From assembly GCF_041260155.1 (NCBI RefSeq), contig NC_091931.1, positions 16,980,476-17,044,475 on the forward strand: a stretch of DNA of 64,000 bases. Reading direction: 5' to 3'. This stretch comes from Ptychodera flava (lineage: Eukaryota; Hemichordata; Enteropneusta; Ptychoderidae). Position numbers and translations under genes: made by a program. How positions within the stretch are numbered: the stretch's first letter is position 1; each line of letters starts with the position of its first letter. Shown piece by piece: positions 24,301-36,049 of the stretch. The notes beneath the pieces are model-generated. The model ran no database searches. It saw only the letters and a program-made list of their open reading frames with translations, and was not told the origin of the DNA.

Positions 24301-25617
24301 CCTCGATGCAAACTGACGCACTACAAAAACAATTTACGTAAACTCTACTGACATTTCAAATTCAAAATGATCGCTATTCTGTGTTAACTCAATTGCTAAA
24401 TGTTCGATTTTTACAAGATGAATTCGGTGATAAGTGTATCAACTCTGCAAGCTTCAAAATAGGTCATAACAAACAGCAGAAAAGGATAAAAAAATTGAGT
24501 ATAGAACAAATTGTTGTACTTTTGAAGTTTACGTCATTCTCAGTGGGTTTTCCAGTAACATAACTTTACCTAAAACCTTCATAATCATCCTAAAACAAGG
24601 GCAGTGTATGTGAAAGACTTCAGCGATTTAATAAAGCAACAGTTACTGTTTCACTTTATCTTACTATGGTCCTTACTGCAATGGAAATGGATGTGAGCAT
24701 GCTATGCTTGTTCTGAGATTCTGATAAAATGTTTTTACAAGCCAAACTTTCTCATATCGCTAATCCATGATCGCGTGGCTTTAATTGCACGTCTTGAGGA
24801 AATTTCATTCATCTCAATTATTCTCTTAGGGTACTGCGACTGGATATTGTCGAACCAATGGAAACGCATATTCGGGAAAATAGACATGTGTCTGCACTGT
24901 GGTCTGTCTGCAACAAGAGAAGCAGCTTTTGAATAAACCATCCAAATCGATTAAAGTAGTTTGACAGTATTCAGTTCAACTTCAGGGCCTTCACTTGAAA
25001 TGCAGTGTATGCATGCTTTACTTCTTCTGGTCACTTGATGAACTCGATTCTTCAACAGCTTGAACCTAAGGTATCACTTAACCGAATGACTTTATTTATA
25101 CTTGTAAACAATAAATGCAAATTGTTGAACAAATCAACAAGGTGACTGTCCAATTTGATATATTCACTATTGAATCTGATAAACTTTGGCAGCACACCAT
25201 ATCTTCGAACTTGATTACGTACAAATATCTTGAAACACTCATTTTTATCACGATCTCAGACATATTTTAATTCTATCTCTAACAAGCAAAATTTAGATAT
25301 TTTTAATAACTTCAGTAATTTTCGTCATGGATTATGTAAGATCCTTTTTTCTGAATAATTACTTTTATCTGGATGTATTTCTGTGTATCTTTCGCTGTGT
25401 TGCTGTTTTTTTGGTTTTTTCTTATGTTAATTCTCCTGTCTGTTTGTTTACGTTGTAACTGTTATATATTTTTCGTTTTTGTATTATATTTTTATTTTCA
25501 AACGAACCTGTTATTGGGGCAACCTGTTGGTTCGAGATTAAATAAAATAAAAAAATAAGAAAAATAATTGTACCAGAAACCTCAGTATGCCGCATTGTTT
25601 AGACATGCCCATCTTAG

Positions 25618-25775
25618 CCACAGGTGCTCGCGTCATCGCCTGGAAAGTTGGCTGTAGGCAAAAGTGTAAGGCCAAAGGTCGAGCCTTAGTAGTTCATGCA
25701 GCTGAAAAACCTACTACCGAGGTTCGGCCCACAGTCATGGATCGACTATCCTGTCAACGCTGCGAGCACCTGTGG
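25618..25775. repeat. 158-bp element with 14-bp inverted ends and an inner hairpin
   Basis: CCACAGGTGCTCGC at the left is matched by GCGAGCACCTGTGG at the right. An inner pair (GGTCGAGCCTTAGTAG and CTACTACCGAGGTTCGGCC) gives a second stem. The 63-codon frame across it is explained by the element. The ~250 bp before it are T-rich and end in an A-rich tail (to about 25567), possibly a retroposon 3' end. Confidence 0.6.
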
Positions 25776-25910
25776 TAAAAGCCAGTGTGAAGGTACCGGG
25801 CAATTCACGTGCATTCAAGTAATGTTTTTCTTGAATCAGTTGCTTTATTTCATTTGTCATGCTTGCTAATAAGCTATGAAATCTTGTATGCGAGAATGTA
25901 TTTTGTCTAA

Positions 25911-26041
25911 GGGAGCCTTCAGTTATTAAGAGGGGGTGGGCTGAGGAACTGGTGGAGGGTCACATTTTATAAACTTAGCGTGGGGGAGACGCGCGCATTT
26001 TACATTGCTAAGTTTATGATCAAGGCAAAGTCTGCTAATAT
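25911..26041 (+). mobile_element. Truncated left end of a Harbinger-like element
   Basis: GGGAGCCTTCAGTTATTAAG then GGGGGTGGGC follows TAA (25908-25910), resembling the ends of the elements at 27717 and 34942. GGAGGGTCAC, a short motif repeated inside those elements, also occurs. The sequence changes to sulfotransferase 5' flank at 26042, so the right end is missing. Confidence 0.5.
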
Positions 26042-26270
26042 GACCTTAAAATGCGCTCACTTTCCAGCGTCGTGATCGAAGATTAAATATCGTAACCTGT
26101 CATCATGACCTTGGACTATCTAAAATAAATAAAGGGAAGGACCATTTTTTCTTGCAAGGATGTGCAATATATGTAAAGCAATGTGCAATCAATGTATAGC
26201 AATGTACAATCATAAAGCATTACAATAAAACAACAGGCCTAGGACAAGCACGATGAGTAAATATTTTCAC
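26042..26270 (-). repeat. Orphan duplicate of the sulfotransferase 5' flank
   Basis: This stretch matches 31466-31680, the region directly upstream of the intact gene: CTCACTTTCCAGCGTCG, GAAGATTAAATATC, CCTGTCATCATGACCTT, GGACCATTTTTTCTTGC and ACAAGCACGATGAG, in the same order and orientation. Here no gene body lies next to it, so it is the remnant of another tandem unit whose coding part was lost. The match may include promoter elements, since it lies within ~250 bp of a start codon in the intact unit. Confidence 0.8.
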
Positions 26271-27716
26271 GAAAGAAACTCTCCACAGAAACGAATAGTA
26301 ACACATCCACATACAGACTGTACTGACAGGTATTGAACACATGGTGTCTTTGGGAGTTGTAAAGACACTGAGACCAAACGAACTAAAAAGGATCTAAACT
26401 TACAGCTGGTAGAAGTTTATCAGATTCTGATGCAAACAATACGCATGTGATTCCAGTATATACTTTTATTTAGATAGGGTTTATATGTTTAAAATATGTA
26501 AAATAAAAAGCTGGAAATTCCGAGCGAGTGATTAAAATGCTACAATTACAATTGGAACAATATAATACATCAAATGGCATAAAACAAGAGAAAGTACAGA
26601 AAGTTTACAAAAGTAATCATTGAACACATCAGAAATACAATGCATCGAACGAATAGCTTCATTCATACCGACTGAATGCATGCAAGGACATGCTTGCTCT
26701 AATACTATGCAAATTATATGTGAAAAACGCCGTTCGTCTAACTTACTTGTTCACCAGCACTGATATATGTCACAAGCACATCAGAATGCACTGCTAGAAA
26801 TGAAAATATAATATGAATAAATTGAAGTCTGTGCTTCTGATCTCGGTCATGTCGGCAATTAAAATTGTTTCCTCGAAAATCCTACTGATACGGGATATTT
26901 CGATTTATACTTTGACTTTTTCGCCAATTATTGCATTAAAATGCTCACTCTGGGCAACTGTAAAATGATTCTTCCAATCACCTACAGCCCCTTTTCGCAC
27001 GAATGGATTTTGACCTTTGGGAAATATTTCCTCATCTAAGAATGTCAAGTTTAACAAGCGATTTTGCACCGCACCGACGGTAGTTGTTCTGACAACCCTC
27101 TCGATATCGCCCTTTGTGAAGGGACGTTGAAGAAATTCTGCGATTTTGTCAATGACTCCGCGCAGATCTTGTTGCATTTCGTCGTATGTGACGTGGAGGA
27201 CGTTATCTTCAATGCCCTTTTGTAACCAGTCACCAACATGTCGCACCCATGGTGTTAAGTGTAGTCTGCTTTCTTGAAATCTTTGCAGCGTTTGTTCCAA
27301 TTTTCCTGTAGAGTAAGCACCATTGACGAAGATTTTCCAGAAATGACATGGGACTCTACTACATCCTTGGGATTTCGACATATATAGATCAGCTTAACAT
27401 CCGTATGTTTCAATACATGGCAAGGGGAATATGGTAGCTGGGAGGTGAGTAAAGAAGAGCCTAGGCGATAGCAGGTCATCTATCTTAACTGTTTCAACAA
27501 CGTGCTGACATATTCTGCCAAGGTAGCTCGTAAAGAGTGTATGTTCTTCGAGAAATATTGGGCTTTCTGTATGAGCAACCTTCAATAGTCCCCAGTCACC
27601 ATACATGGCTTTCACGACCTCTATCAGCCACATTGTTACTAGCAACCTCTACATCATTTGGTCTGAATATGAATCTATCAGCTGTTCGGGATTCCAATTT
27701 CTTCCTGTCATAATTA

Positions 27717-29648
27717 GGGACTGGACATAAATTAAAGGGGGTTGGGTGGGGGGGGGGGGGGGCCGGTGTTTTTCGAAACACCGCTGCATCAAAAATAGTG
27801 ACCCTTCAAAAGTTCATGCACAAAAATTAGTGACCCTTCCCTTATCCGTGCATGAAAATAAGTGACCCTCCCCTGTCACTCAATACCCCCCAACAAAACC
27901 CGCAATGTGTTCAAGACCCCCTTCTGACTTGCTATACTTTTGAAGTCCCCCTCCCAAAAGGAAGGCAAAATGTGGCCGATATAACGCTTTGTCCAAAAAA
28001 TATCAAATCATATATGTGTGATAATTCATGTTAATGTACTTTGCTTGAAGAGGCAGGTAAAAAGTGCATGCGTGTACAAAAAATGTAATTTTTAGATTTC
28101 ATCGATAATGTTGATTCACTATACATGGTAGTCGACTATAAGAAAACTATGAACGTGTATTTTCCAATATAAAACTAGCAATATCTGTTCATCTATAGAT
28201 GTTTAATAACTGATATAAATATACTTAAAATATGATTAGCATGGGTTGTTTACAAGTGCACATGTGAACAAGATATTTCATTTTGGAATTTCGCTCAAAA
28301 TGTTGATCCACTATACATGGGAGTCTATGACAAAACTGCAAAAATTTTTTTCACAATTAAAAATATGCACTATTTGTGCATATATGGACCCTGAATAATT
28401 GACATAATTGTACTTGATTAGAAGAGGGTGGTAACACGTGCATCTGTGTACAAGAACTTTGTTTTTGGAATTTCGCATAAAATGTTGAATATGATCCATT
28501 ATACATTGTAGTCTATGACGAAACTATGAATAGTTTTTTTAAAATACAAAACTTGGCAAATCTGTGCATCCATGTTTGCTTGATTAGTGATATTTATGTT
28601 CTTGATTAGACTAGAGTGGTTACAAGTCCATGTGTGTGCAAGAAATTTGATTTTGGAATTTCACCGATTCATTATACATGGCAGTCTATGATGAAACCCT
28701 ATGAATAATTTTTTCCAATACAAAAAAAGGAAAATCTGTGCATTTGTGCACTCGATTATTGGTATTAATGTTCATGATTAGACTGGAGTGGTTTCAAGTC
28801 AATGGTTGTGCAACAAAATTGATTTTGGCATATCACTGAAATGTCGATTCACTATACATGGCAGTCTATGATGAAACTATGGATATTTTTTTCAATACAA
28901 AGCTAGGTAAATCTGTGTATTTATGTACACCTAATTATTAGTATTAATGTTCATGATTAGACTAGAGTGGTTTCAAGTCCATGGTTGTGCAAGAAATTTG
29001 ATTTTGGAATTTCACCGAAATGCATTGTAGGCTATGAGGAAACTACAAATAACTCATAGGTTATCTGATCCTTAATTGTTATTCAAAAGTTGTTCGACCT
29101 GAAGCTTCCAGTTGTTATTGATGACACTATGCACTATTCTGAATAGTTTGTATTCTGTCAATGTCCTCAAAAAAATAAACGGTACATACAGCGACATGAA
29201 TGTTTGACACCTACCTATATCCAATGTATTGTCAAAAGGGAGAATGATATCAAATGAGTGACCTCGCAAATTGTTATTGAAAGAGTCATTATAAGGGACA
29301 GTTATGCAAAATAGATGAGTTGGATAAGTAGAAATCATGACAACTTAAATCAATTTGGCTGCTTGGATCATCAATACATTGTTTATTATACCTTCAAACT
29401 TGCGCCCGAAGGGCGCGCCGAAAATGGAAATGGCAGAAAATGAAAGTGCCAGGAGGTATTTTTTCTTTTTTCAGTATTCCATATTCTTCAATACATGCAC
29501 ATGCAATTTCAGCTTTAATGCATGATAAAGGTGACCCTACCCCATAGGCTTGCACAAAATTTTATGACCCTTCAAAAATGCTTGCGCGAAAAATGGCGAC
29601 CCATCCCAAAAAACACCGGCCCACCCCCTGTAATTTATATCCAGTCCC
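27717..29648. mobile_element. Harbinger-like element (TTA duplication) carrying a ~180-bp satellite array
   Basis: It starts GGGACTGGACATAAATTA and ends with the complement TAATTTATATCCAGTCCC, with TTA directly outside both ends (27714-27716 and 29649-29651). Inside each end are G/C-rich motifs built on GTGACCCTTC. The middle (about 28060-29050) is an array of ~180-bp units. There is no transposase frame. Removing the element and one TTA restores continuity of the interrupted sulfotransferase frame (ACC AGT AAT TAT GAC), so the insertion boundaries are firm. Confidence 0.85.
28060..29050. repeat. Satellite array A, ~180-bp units (about 5-6)
   Basis: TTGATTTTGGAATTTC, then a block like GTTGATTCACTATACATG and AGTCTATGA.GAAACTATGAA, recurs near 28109, 28300, 28483, 28664, 28842 and 29013. 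The same unit occurs at 35265-35800 and 44500-45230. Confidence 0.85.
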
Positions 29649-29713
29649 TTACTGGTAAATACGTACAGCTGTACGTACCCATCAACTCTGAAAAAGCCTT
29701 CTTCGTGTGCCAT

Positions 29714-30536
29714 CTTGTGACCTCCCTTTCAATTCTTTATTCAAAACCTATATCCAAGACCTTCATAATATATTTGCTTGCACATGTTTGACCTGCTGGA
29801 CGGTTCAATGTGTCTGCCCATAAGCGGCCTCGACCTAAATACCATGTACAATAGAAAAGCTGGGGGTTGGAGGATTTTAGCTTGCGGGCGTGATAGATAA
29901 TTCGCAATTTTACTAGGTGACTAGCACGTAGAGTGTACAACTCCAAGGCTTACTCACAAATATAAATTTAGATTCGTATCTTTGATCATTACTGCAACAA
30001 AAAAGGGTAAATCTTATATATAGTACTGCGACCTAAACATTTCAAACTTTGCATACCTTTTGAGATTCAGTTTTACATTCACTGACATGTGAGGTCAAAT
30101 CATGGATATGCATACACTGTGTGATTGTTTGAACTATGTACAGACAGACAAACAGACTGTGAGAGACAGAGACAGAAATAGAGCACCACAGAGAAAGTCA
30201 GTGTGAGAATATGGCATAGACTGTAAGATAGACACAGAATATAAAAATATGAGTTATGTACTGAAAAATTGTCCTGGGTCAAATTTTCAGTTTGCGGAGA
30301 TTGAAATCTTGGCAAACTGTCACAGTAATGTTGCTTCTCTTATCTAGAACTCTACCTGAATTTCATTACAATCAAACTTTCATTGCAATCACCCTAGAAG
30401 CTATAACGTTCAGAAGATTTCTGAAAGCGTATTAGAAAGCACGGCTTGAAACACAAATATAACATCAATTACTTGAAATAACTCTCTATTCCTAGTCTCA
30501 GTCAGGTCGAACTTTAAAACGGCTTCGTTGAAAATC
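29714..30536. other. Spacer between the sulfotransferase pseudogene and the intact gene
   Basis: AT-rich, with no repeat family recognised and no convincing exon. It holds the 5' flank of the decayed copy and the 3' flank of the intact copy. The last ~40 bp before the stop codon (TTGAAAATCCTACTGATA.GGGATATTTCG) are shared with the decayed copy near 26872-26900. Confidence 0.6.
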
Positions 30537-31436
30537 CTACTGATATGGGATATTTCGATTTACACTTTTGACTTTTTCGCCAATTATTGCATCAAAACGC
30601 TCACTCTGGGCAACTGTAAAATGATTTTTCCAATCACCAACAGTACCTTTTCGCACGAACGGATTTTCGCCTTCAGATACCATACCCTCATCTACGAATG
30701 CTAAGTTTGACAATTTATTTCGCATCGCATCGACGGCAGTTGTTGTGACAACCCTCTCGATATCTTCTTTCGTCACAGGACGTTGGAGAAATTCTGCGAT
30801 TTTGTCAACGACTCGGGGCAGATCTTCTTTCATTTCCTCGTATGTGACGTGGAGGACGTTGTCCTTGATGCCCTTTTGGTACCAGTCACCAACATGTCGC
30901 ACCCATGGTGTCAACTGCAGTCGGCTCTCTTGAAAACTTTGCAGCGTTTGTTCCCAGCTTCCTGTAGAGTAAGCACCTTTGATAAATGCTTTCCAGAAAT
31001 AATACTGAGATACCACGACATCTTTGGGATTTCTACAAATATAGATCAGCTTAACACCCTTATCTTTCAATGCTTGGCACGGGAATATGGTAGCTGGGAG
31101 GTGTGTATAAATGAGACGAGGCGATGGCAGGTCATCGATGTTAATTGTTTCAACGACATGTTGACGTATTTTGCCGAGGTAGCTCGAATACAGTGTCTGT
31201 TCTTCGAGGAATATTGCGCTTTCTGAGTGGCCAACCTTCAATAGTCCCCAGTCACCATACATGGCTTTCAGGATTTCTATCAGCCATGTTGTGCCTGATT
31301 TCGGAAAACTAGCAACCACTACATCGTTCGGCCTGAATTGGAATTTATCAGCTGCTCGGGATTCCAATTTCTTCTTGTCAAAAAGACGGAGAAATGCGTA
31401 CCCATCCACCGTAAAATGGTCTGCTGCAGTTGCCAT
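30537..31436 (-). CDS. Cytosolic sulfotransferase (SULT family), single coding exon
   Basis: 299 aa, close to the ~295 aa of animal cytosolic SULTs. It transfers sulfonate from PAPS to hydroxyl or amine groups of small molecules. Visible signatures: the 5'-phosphosulfate loop FPKSGTTW (44-51); RLIYTHLP with the catalytic His at 112; the 3'-phosphate motif YICRNPKDVVVSQYYFWK (132-149); and RKGTVGDWKNHFT (262-274), which closes over PAPS. There is no signal peptide or membrane segment, so the protein should be cytosolic. The start MATAADHFTVDGY is supported by the same start in the decayed copy. The coding region has no intron, whereas many animal SULT genes have several, so a retroposed ancestor is possible; however, flanking DNA duplicated with the gene shows that later copies arose by DNA-level duplication. 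Subfamily and substrate cannot be assigned. Confidence 0.94.
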   Translation of the reverse strand: MATAADHFTVDGYAFLRLFDKKKLESRAADKFQFRPNDVVVASFPKSGTTWLIEILKAMYGDWGLLKVGHSESAIFLEEQTLYSSYLGKIRQHVVETINIDDLPSPRLIYTHLPATIFPCQALKDKGVKLIYICRNPKDVVVSQYYFWKAFIKGAYSTGSWEQTLQSFQESRLQLTPWVRHVGDWYQKGIKDNVLHVTYEEMKEDLPRVVDKIAEFLQRPVTKEDIERVVTTTAVDAMRNKLSNLAFVDEGMVSEGENPFVRKGTVGDWKNHFTVAQSERFDAIIGEKVKSVNRNIPYQ

Positions 31437-31680
31437 CCTGTTACCTCGCTCCCCGATTTAGCAACTATGGCCTTAAAAATCCACTCACTTTCCAGCGTCG
31501 CGTCGTGCTCGAAGATTAAATATCATGACCTGTCATCATGACCTTAGACTATGTAAACTGGACTAAATAAATAAATTAAGGGAGGGACCATTTTTTCTTG
31601 CGAGGGTGACAAATATGTATGGCAATGTACAATCATTAAACATTACAATAACACAACAGGACAAGCACGATGAGCAAACA
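31437..31680 (-). promoter_or_regulatory. 5' flank of the intact sulfotransferase, conserved in an orphan copy
   Basis: 31466-31680 is conserved at 26042-26270. It lies immediately upstream of the ATG (- strand) and therefore probably contains the promoter, although I cannot name a TATA box or start site with confidence. Confidence 0.5.
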
Positions 31681-32508
31681 TTATCCAGTTCCAATCTATA
31701 GCAAGCGTTCGTATGTGGTTGTGTTTTTTCATAAACCCATCGACATTTTCGGTTTCAATAGAGGAATTTTAAAGTAGATGTTTATGTTGAGGTTCTGGCA
31801 TGCTGAAGTCTACTGCATGTTGAACTGTACTCCTACTTTTATTTCGTATTTTCGAAATTAATGTGTGCTTTCCAAATTAACATTATTGTGCTTCTTGGAT
31901 TACAGACTCTGGCCAAACCCTCTGTCAAATGTATTCATCTGACCTGACCTAAATTAGTCGGACACAATGTGACAATGCATTGAACGGACCCAAAAGGTCT
32001 TCTCTGATGTCTATGTTGGCGGCGCTGCATACCACTCCGCATGTCTGCAACACACTGAATTTACCAAATAGACTCCATTATATTTTCTCTTGTCAACGTA
32101 CTTACAATGTGCAGTAGATTTTAGCATCCAGCAAAATCAACAGTTAACCTATTTCCAGATTTCTTCATTGAAATCTCATTGGGGTAAAATGTATAGCCGC
32201 AAATTTTGTGTGTGAATTTTTAATGTTTCAATGAGTAATTTACGTATTGTAAGCGACTTGTTTTGTGAGCGAGTTTTGAAATGTAATTTAATGAACGTGC
32301 ATGACTTTGCGATGACTATTTGTGAAATTTGCTTAGTAGCAATCGTATGGTTGAATACATACATTGCAGGCAGCGTTCACCAGCAACACATGCGCTGAAA
32401 CAGTGTCTCAATCTCTCTCCCGTTCGTTCGCTCCTCATACCTACAAAGTGTGTACAGCCTAAAGTAATTAGTATTAAATATCCCAATTGTAAAAATTGAA
32501 TATAAAGG

Positions 32509-32835
32509 AAACCAGTTGTCCATTTCATCAAGGTTAAGCTTCCTTCGTAGCCTGCTATACACGAAAATTCACTTCATCATGTGACTTGATCATCATAGAG
32601 CAGTCACAAGTTCCTTCACCAAACCGTGGGTCACGGTTCCTCCCAATCTGATCAAAATCAGATGTAGAGTATGGCGACGTCTGTCTAAAAATTTAATAAA
32701 ACCAGTTTTCTGTTTCGTCAAGGTTGAGCTTCAATCCCAGCCTGCTGTACACGAAAATTCACTTCATCATATAACCTGATATCATAGAGCGGTCACAGGT
32801 CACTCCACTAAACCTTGGGTCACGGTTCCTCCACC
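32509..32835. repeat. Two-copy tandem repeat (~130 bp) with a foldback half-copy between the units
   Basis: Units at about 32509-32640 and 32701-32835 share TCAAGGTT.AGCTTC, ACACGAAAATTCACTTCATC and GGTCACGGTTCCTCC. Between them lies CTGATCAAAATCAGATG..GGCGACGTC, a piece of the foldback family found at 9958-10115. Confidence 0.75.
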
Positions 32836-33559
32836 AAAAAGTGGTGACAGTAAGTAAGTTAAACATGATATGTGGTAGAAAATAAGCATTTCATGATGCA
32901 TCTCGCAGCTTCAAACGAAGAATAGAATAAGGTTTATCTCCACAGTTAATCATACTGTAACAGTTAATCATACTGTAACCCTGTTCTTGATATGGGACGT
33001 GCCGCATTGTTTTTACCTTATATTTACTCAATACTGAAGTCGCTCTTCCATTAGCACATCACACATTAGAATTTAGACTCAGTCGGAATGGTTAGGTTTA
33101 TATATAGAAGGCGAGAAAAAAAATTATCTGTTCAACGGGCCCGACCGACCCATATTTGGACACTCCACATTTTTCTTTTTTTTCCCGAAATCTTTACGAA
33201 TCTGAAGAAACGCGGAGATGTTATTCAGTGTACATCTGTATGTAAGATGAATGACCTTCACATTTTCGATGACATTAACTTGAGTGAAATTATACAGGCT
33301 ATGATTTGAAGAGTAAAGGTGGAAGCGCATCACAAACATTTTATTTGGTCAAGGTGCAGGGCGGGGTTAGTACGCCGTTGAAAATAAACTATAACGCTAC
33401 GTGTTCCGTATAGCTTAGACACTCTGTACTGTATTGTTTCACCGGCGTTTATTTCACGTCCGAGTGGTTGTACAGTCTATATTTTCTAGTGTTCCTATTT
33501 TCAGTGTTTCTTGAAAATTCTTTATTGTTCTTTGAGTCATCACTCGTTCCGAATTTCGT

Positions 33560-33853
33560 CATGGCTTTCTCCTATCGAACGTGTGATTGTAAGCAGCAAT
33601 TCTCACTGCAGGACGGACATGTTTGTGTTTCCGTTGTCGAGAATGCACAAGGAGTCAACCTTGTGATATTTGTTTGACTTGGACACAGGACGAATGGTCT
33701 AATTTCGCTCCCTCGCTCGACGACGTCACCCCGGACATGCCCGGGGCTGACCCGTCAGTTTCTGAGTCACGAGTTTTGGTTGGAATGCACCGTGCTCATA
33801 TGGCTGGTGACACCAACACAGAAACTAGCTCCGTTAGATTCAGTGTAGATTGA
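33560..33853 (+). mobile_element. Cysteine-rich gag-like fragment, possibly of a DIRS-type retroelement (fossil)
   Basis: The stretch encodes closely spaced cysteine motifs (CDCKQQF; FRCRECTRSQPCDIC) followed by LTWTQDEWSNFAPSL. This resembles the N-terminal region I associate with tyrosine-recombinase retroelements in marine invertebrates. It looks broken and only a short piece is present. It could instead be an exon of an unknown host zinc-binding protein. No integrase, recombinase or polymerase is nearby. Confidence 0.3.
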
Positions 33854-34941
33854 ACTGTAGAAGTGAAGGCAAAGAAGCTGATGTGAGACAACCAACCCAT
33901 GTCAACAAAAAATTGAAAAAATCATGAACGTACTAAACAACATATCCAGTATATGTTATGTGACTAAGAAAAAGCATGAAACACACAAAAGTGTTTATAT
34001 TCTCTATGTTCTGTTTAAGAAAAAACAAAAAAAAAAACCAAAAAAAAAAAAAAAATCCGACCTACCTACCCAACTTTGAAGTCATCCCGCCCGTCAAAAA
34101 CACTTTTTTTGGCCTAACAATGGAAAGTAACATTTCTGAATATACTGAGAAGTCGCTCTGAGTCCGTAATTTCACAAAGTGTTGATACACCAGAGCTAAT
34201 AACCCAGTGTTTTGTTCAAACACTTTGACGTTTTGTTGTTTTCAACAGACATTTAGTGACTCAGCCGAGAAACACTTGCCCGTATCGGGCAAAATAGTGG
34301 TTTTCAAAAATTCCAAACACTAGGTAACGGCAGAAAAATGCGTACGGTATCGCAACTATGCCATTCAAATATTTCACATACATATGCCTGGCAACCGCAA
34401 GGAGTATTCGATCCTCTCAGCGGACAGGCATGAAACACCAATACATTACTTTTAAGTGTGTGACCACGTATATCAATCACCCGCCACAGTTACTCTTTCT
34501 AAAGCATATAGCGATTTCCACTGTGAACTGAGCAGAGGTTACATGCAGATGTAGCAGATTTCGGCCATGGATAAGGGCGCCCTCTCAAGGCGTAGCCTAT
34601 TACCCTGCAGAAGATACTCAGAATCTGGAAATCACGGTACCCTCTTCAACAAAAGGTAAAAATTGTAATTTTACAGTCTTGACTTTTTTAGGTATGATTG
34701 GTCGAAGGTGTGATTCCCATCCATTACGCGTCAGGAAAATGATCTTAAACTTAAACTGATACAGTATATATTTGCCAGGCAGCTCACTCGTGTCAAGGTG
34801 AATTTGGTCATTGCACTCGGCGATGGCGGTGTTTTGTTTCAATCTCGTTTATGCAAAGAAGCCGCGCCTGTCCTTTGATCGATAAAATTGCTTCAAATTT
34901 GCATACTTGACGGAGCTACTTTCCTAACCTAGCATGATTTA

Positions 34942-36046
34942 GGGACTTGATAGAAATTACAGGGGGTGGGCGGTGATTTTTTGTGTCGGGTCGCTATTTT
35001 TCGAGCAAGTATTTTTTAAAGTGTCATGAAATTTCTCGCATGCCTTTGGGAATGGTCATCATTTTTTGCGCAACAATAGCAACTATAAGAAGCAAGAAGT
35101 GGCTGATAAAGTCCTTCCAAAAATATCAAATCATAATACACTGGAATCTATTGGGCAAATTATTAACAATTTCTCCCTACAAAGCAAACTATATGTGTAC
35201 ATTTTAAGTATGCTTCATAATTTATGTAAATATACTTTGCTCGAAGTGGAAGGTAAAAACTACATGTTTTTACAAGAAATTTGATTTTGGATTCCGTAAA
35301 AAATGTTGATTTACTATACTCACTGTTGAGTATGAGAAAACTATGGACATTTTTATCCAATATAAAACTAGCAATAGACATTTGATAATTGATATAAATG
35401 TACTTGGTACGAATAGGGTGCTTAAAAGTACATTTGGGTACAATAAATTTGAGTTTTGAATTTCACCAAAACTTTTGATGCGCTATACGATGCCTATGAG
35501 AAAAGTATTAATAATTTTTACTAATACAAAACTAGCAATATATGTGCATTAATAGACGTTTGATAATTGATATTACTTGATGATACTAAGTGTGTGCAAG
35601 AAATTTGATTTTGGAATTTCATCGAAATGTTCATTCACTATACATGTTAGTCCATAAGGAAGCTATGAATAAGTCTTTTCAATACAAAACTAGCTAAATC
35701 TGTGCTTTCATTAATGTATGACAATTGATATGAAATGTAAGTGATAAGAATGAGGTGTTTGAAAGAGCAAATGTGAACAATAAACATGATATTGAATTTC
35801 ACCGAGGCTTAAAAAGTACAAAGTTAGTATTCTTTGAGAGTTCAAAGAAATTATATCTCAATGAAGATATTATTGACACGTACTGTGACACGCAGGGCGG
35901 AGGGTCACTGTTTTTTGTGCATGAAAGTTGGGGAGGGTCACAATTTCTCTTGCAAATGTTTTTGAAGGGTCACTGTTTTACGCGCACCGTCATTTTGAAA
36001 TTTAAAAACACCGGCCCTCCACGCCCTGTAATTTCTGTCAAGTCCC
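34942..36046. mobile_element. Harbinger-like element, second satellite-carrying copy
   Basis: It starts GGGACTTGATAGAAATTACA then GGGGGTGGGC, and ends GCCCTGTAATTTCTGTCAAG followed by TCCC. It is flanked by TTA (34939-34941) and TCA (36047-36049). Satellite units of the ~180-bp family lie at 35265-35800, and GGGTCAC motifs recur near the right end. The 124-codon frame at 35755-36129 is element sequence. Confidence 0.78.
35265..35800. repeat. Satellite array B, ~170-180-bp units (about 3)
   Basis: TTGATTTTGGA..GTTGATTTACTATA, then AGAAAACTATGGAC.. and AATATAAAACTAGCAATA, recurs near 35302, 35470 and 35628. The array lies inside the element at 34942-36046. Confidence 0.8.
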
Positions 36047-36049
36047 TCA

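Larger units (their letters stand above)
26905..29713 (-). pseudogene. Cytosolic sulfotransferase pseudogene, split by a transposon
   Basis: The start codon complement is at 29711-29713 and the first 21 codons (MAHEEGFFRVDGY...) run to 29651. The 1.9-kb element at 27717-29648 then interrupts the gene, and coding similarity resumes at 27713 with DRKKLESRTADRFIF and continues to 26905. A ~17-base deletion removes the PAPS loop: VEVAS jumps to MWLIEVV where the intact copy has SFPKSGTTWLIEIL. At least two more frame changes lie in the middle, around the YICRNPKDVV block. The C-terminal part (residues matching ~155-290) is a single frame of 158 codons with VRKGAVGDWKNHFTVAQ, but ends early at IGEKVKV. 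Loss of the PAPS loop alone would abolish activity. It is a tandem duplicate of 30537-31436. Confidence 0.9.

Noticed and set aside
25366-25567. T-rich region with an A-rich end considered as a LINE 3' tail
   Set aside because: No reverse-transcriptase remnant could be read upstream, so the assignment is unsupported.
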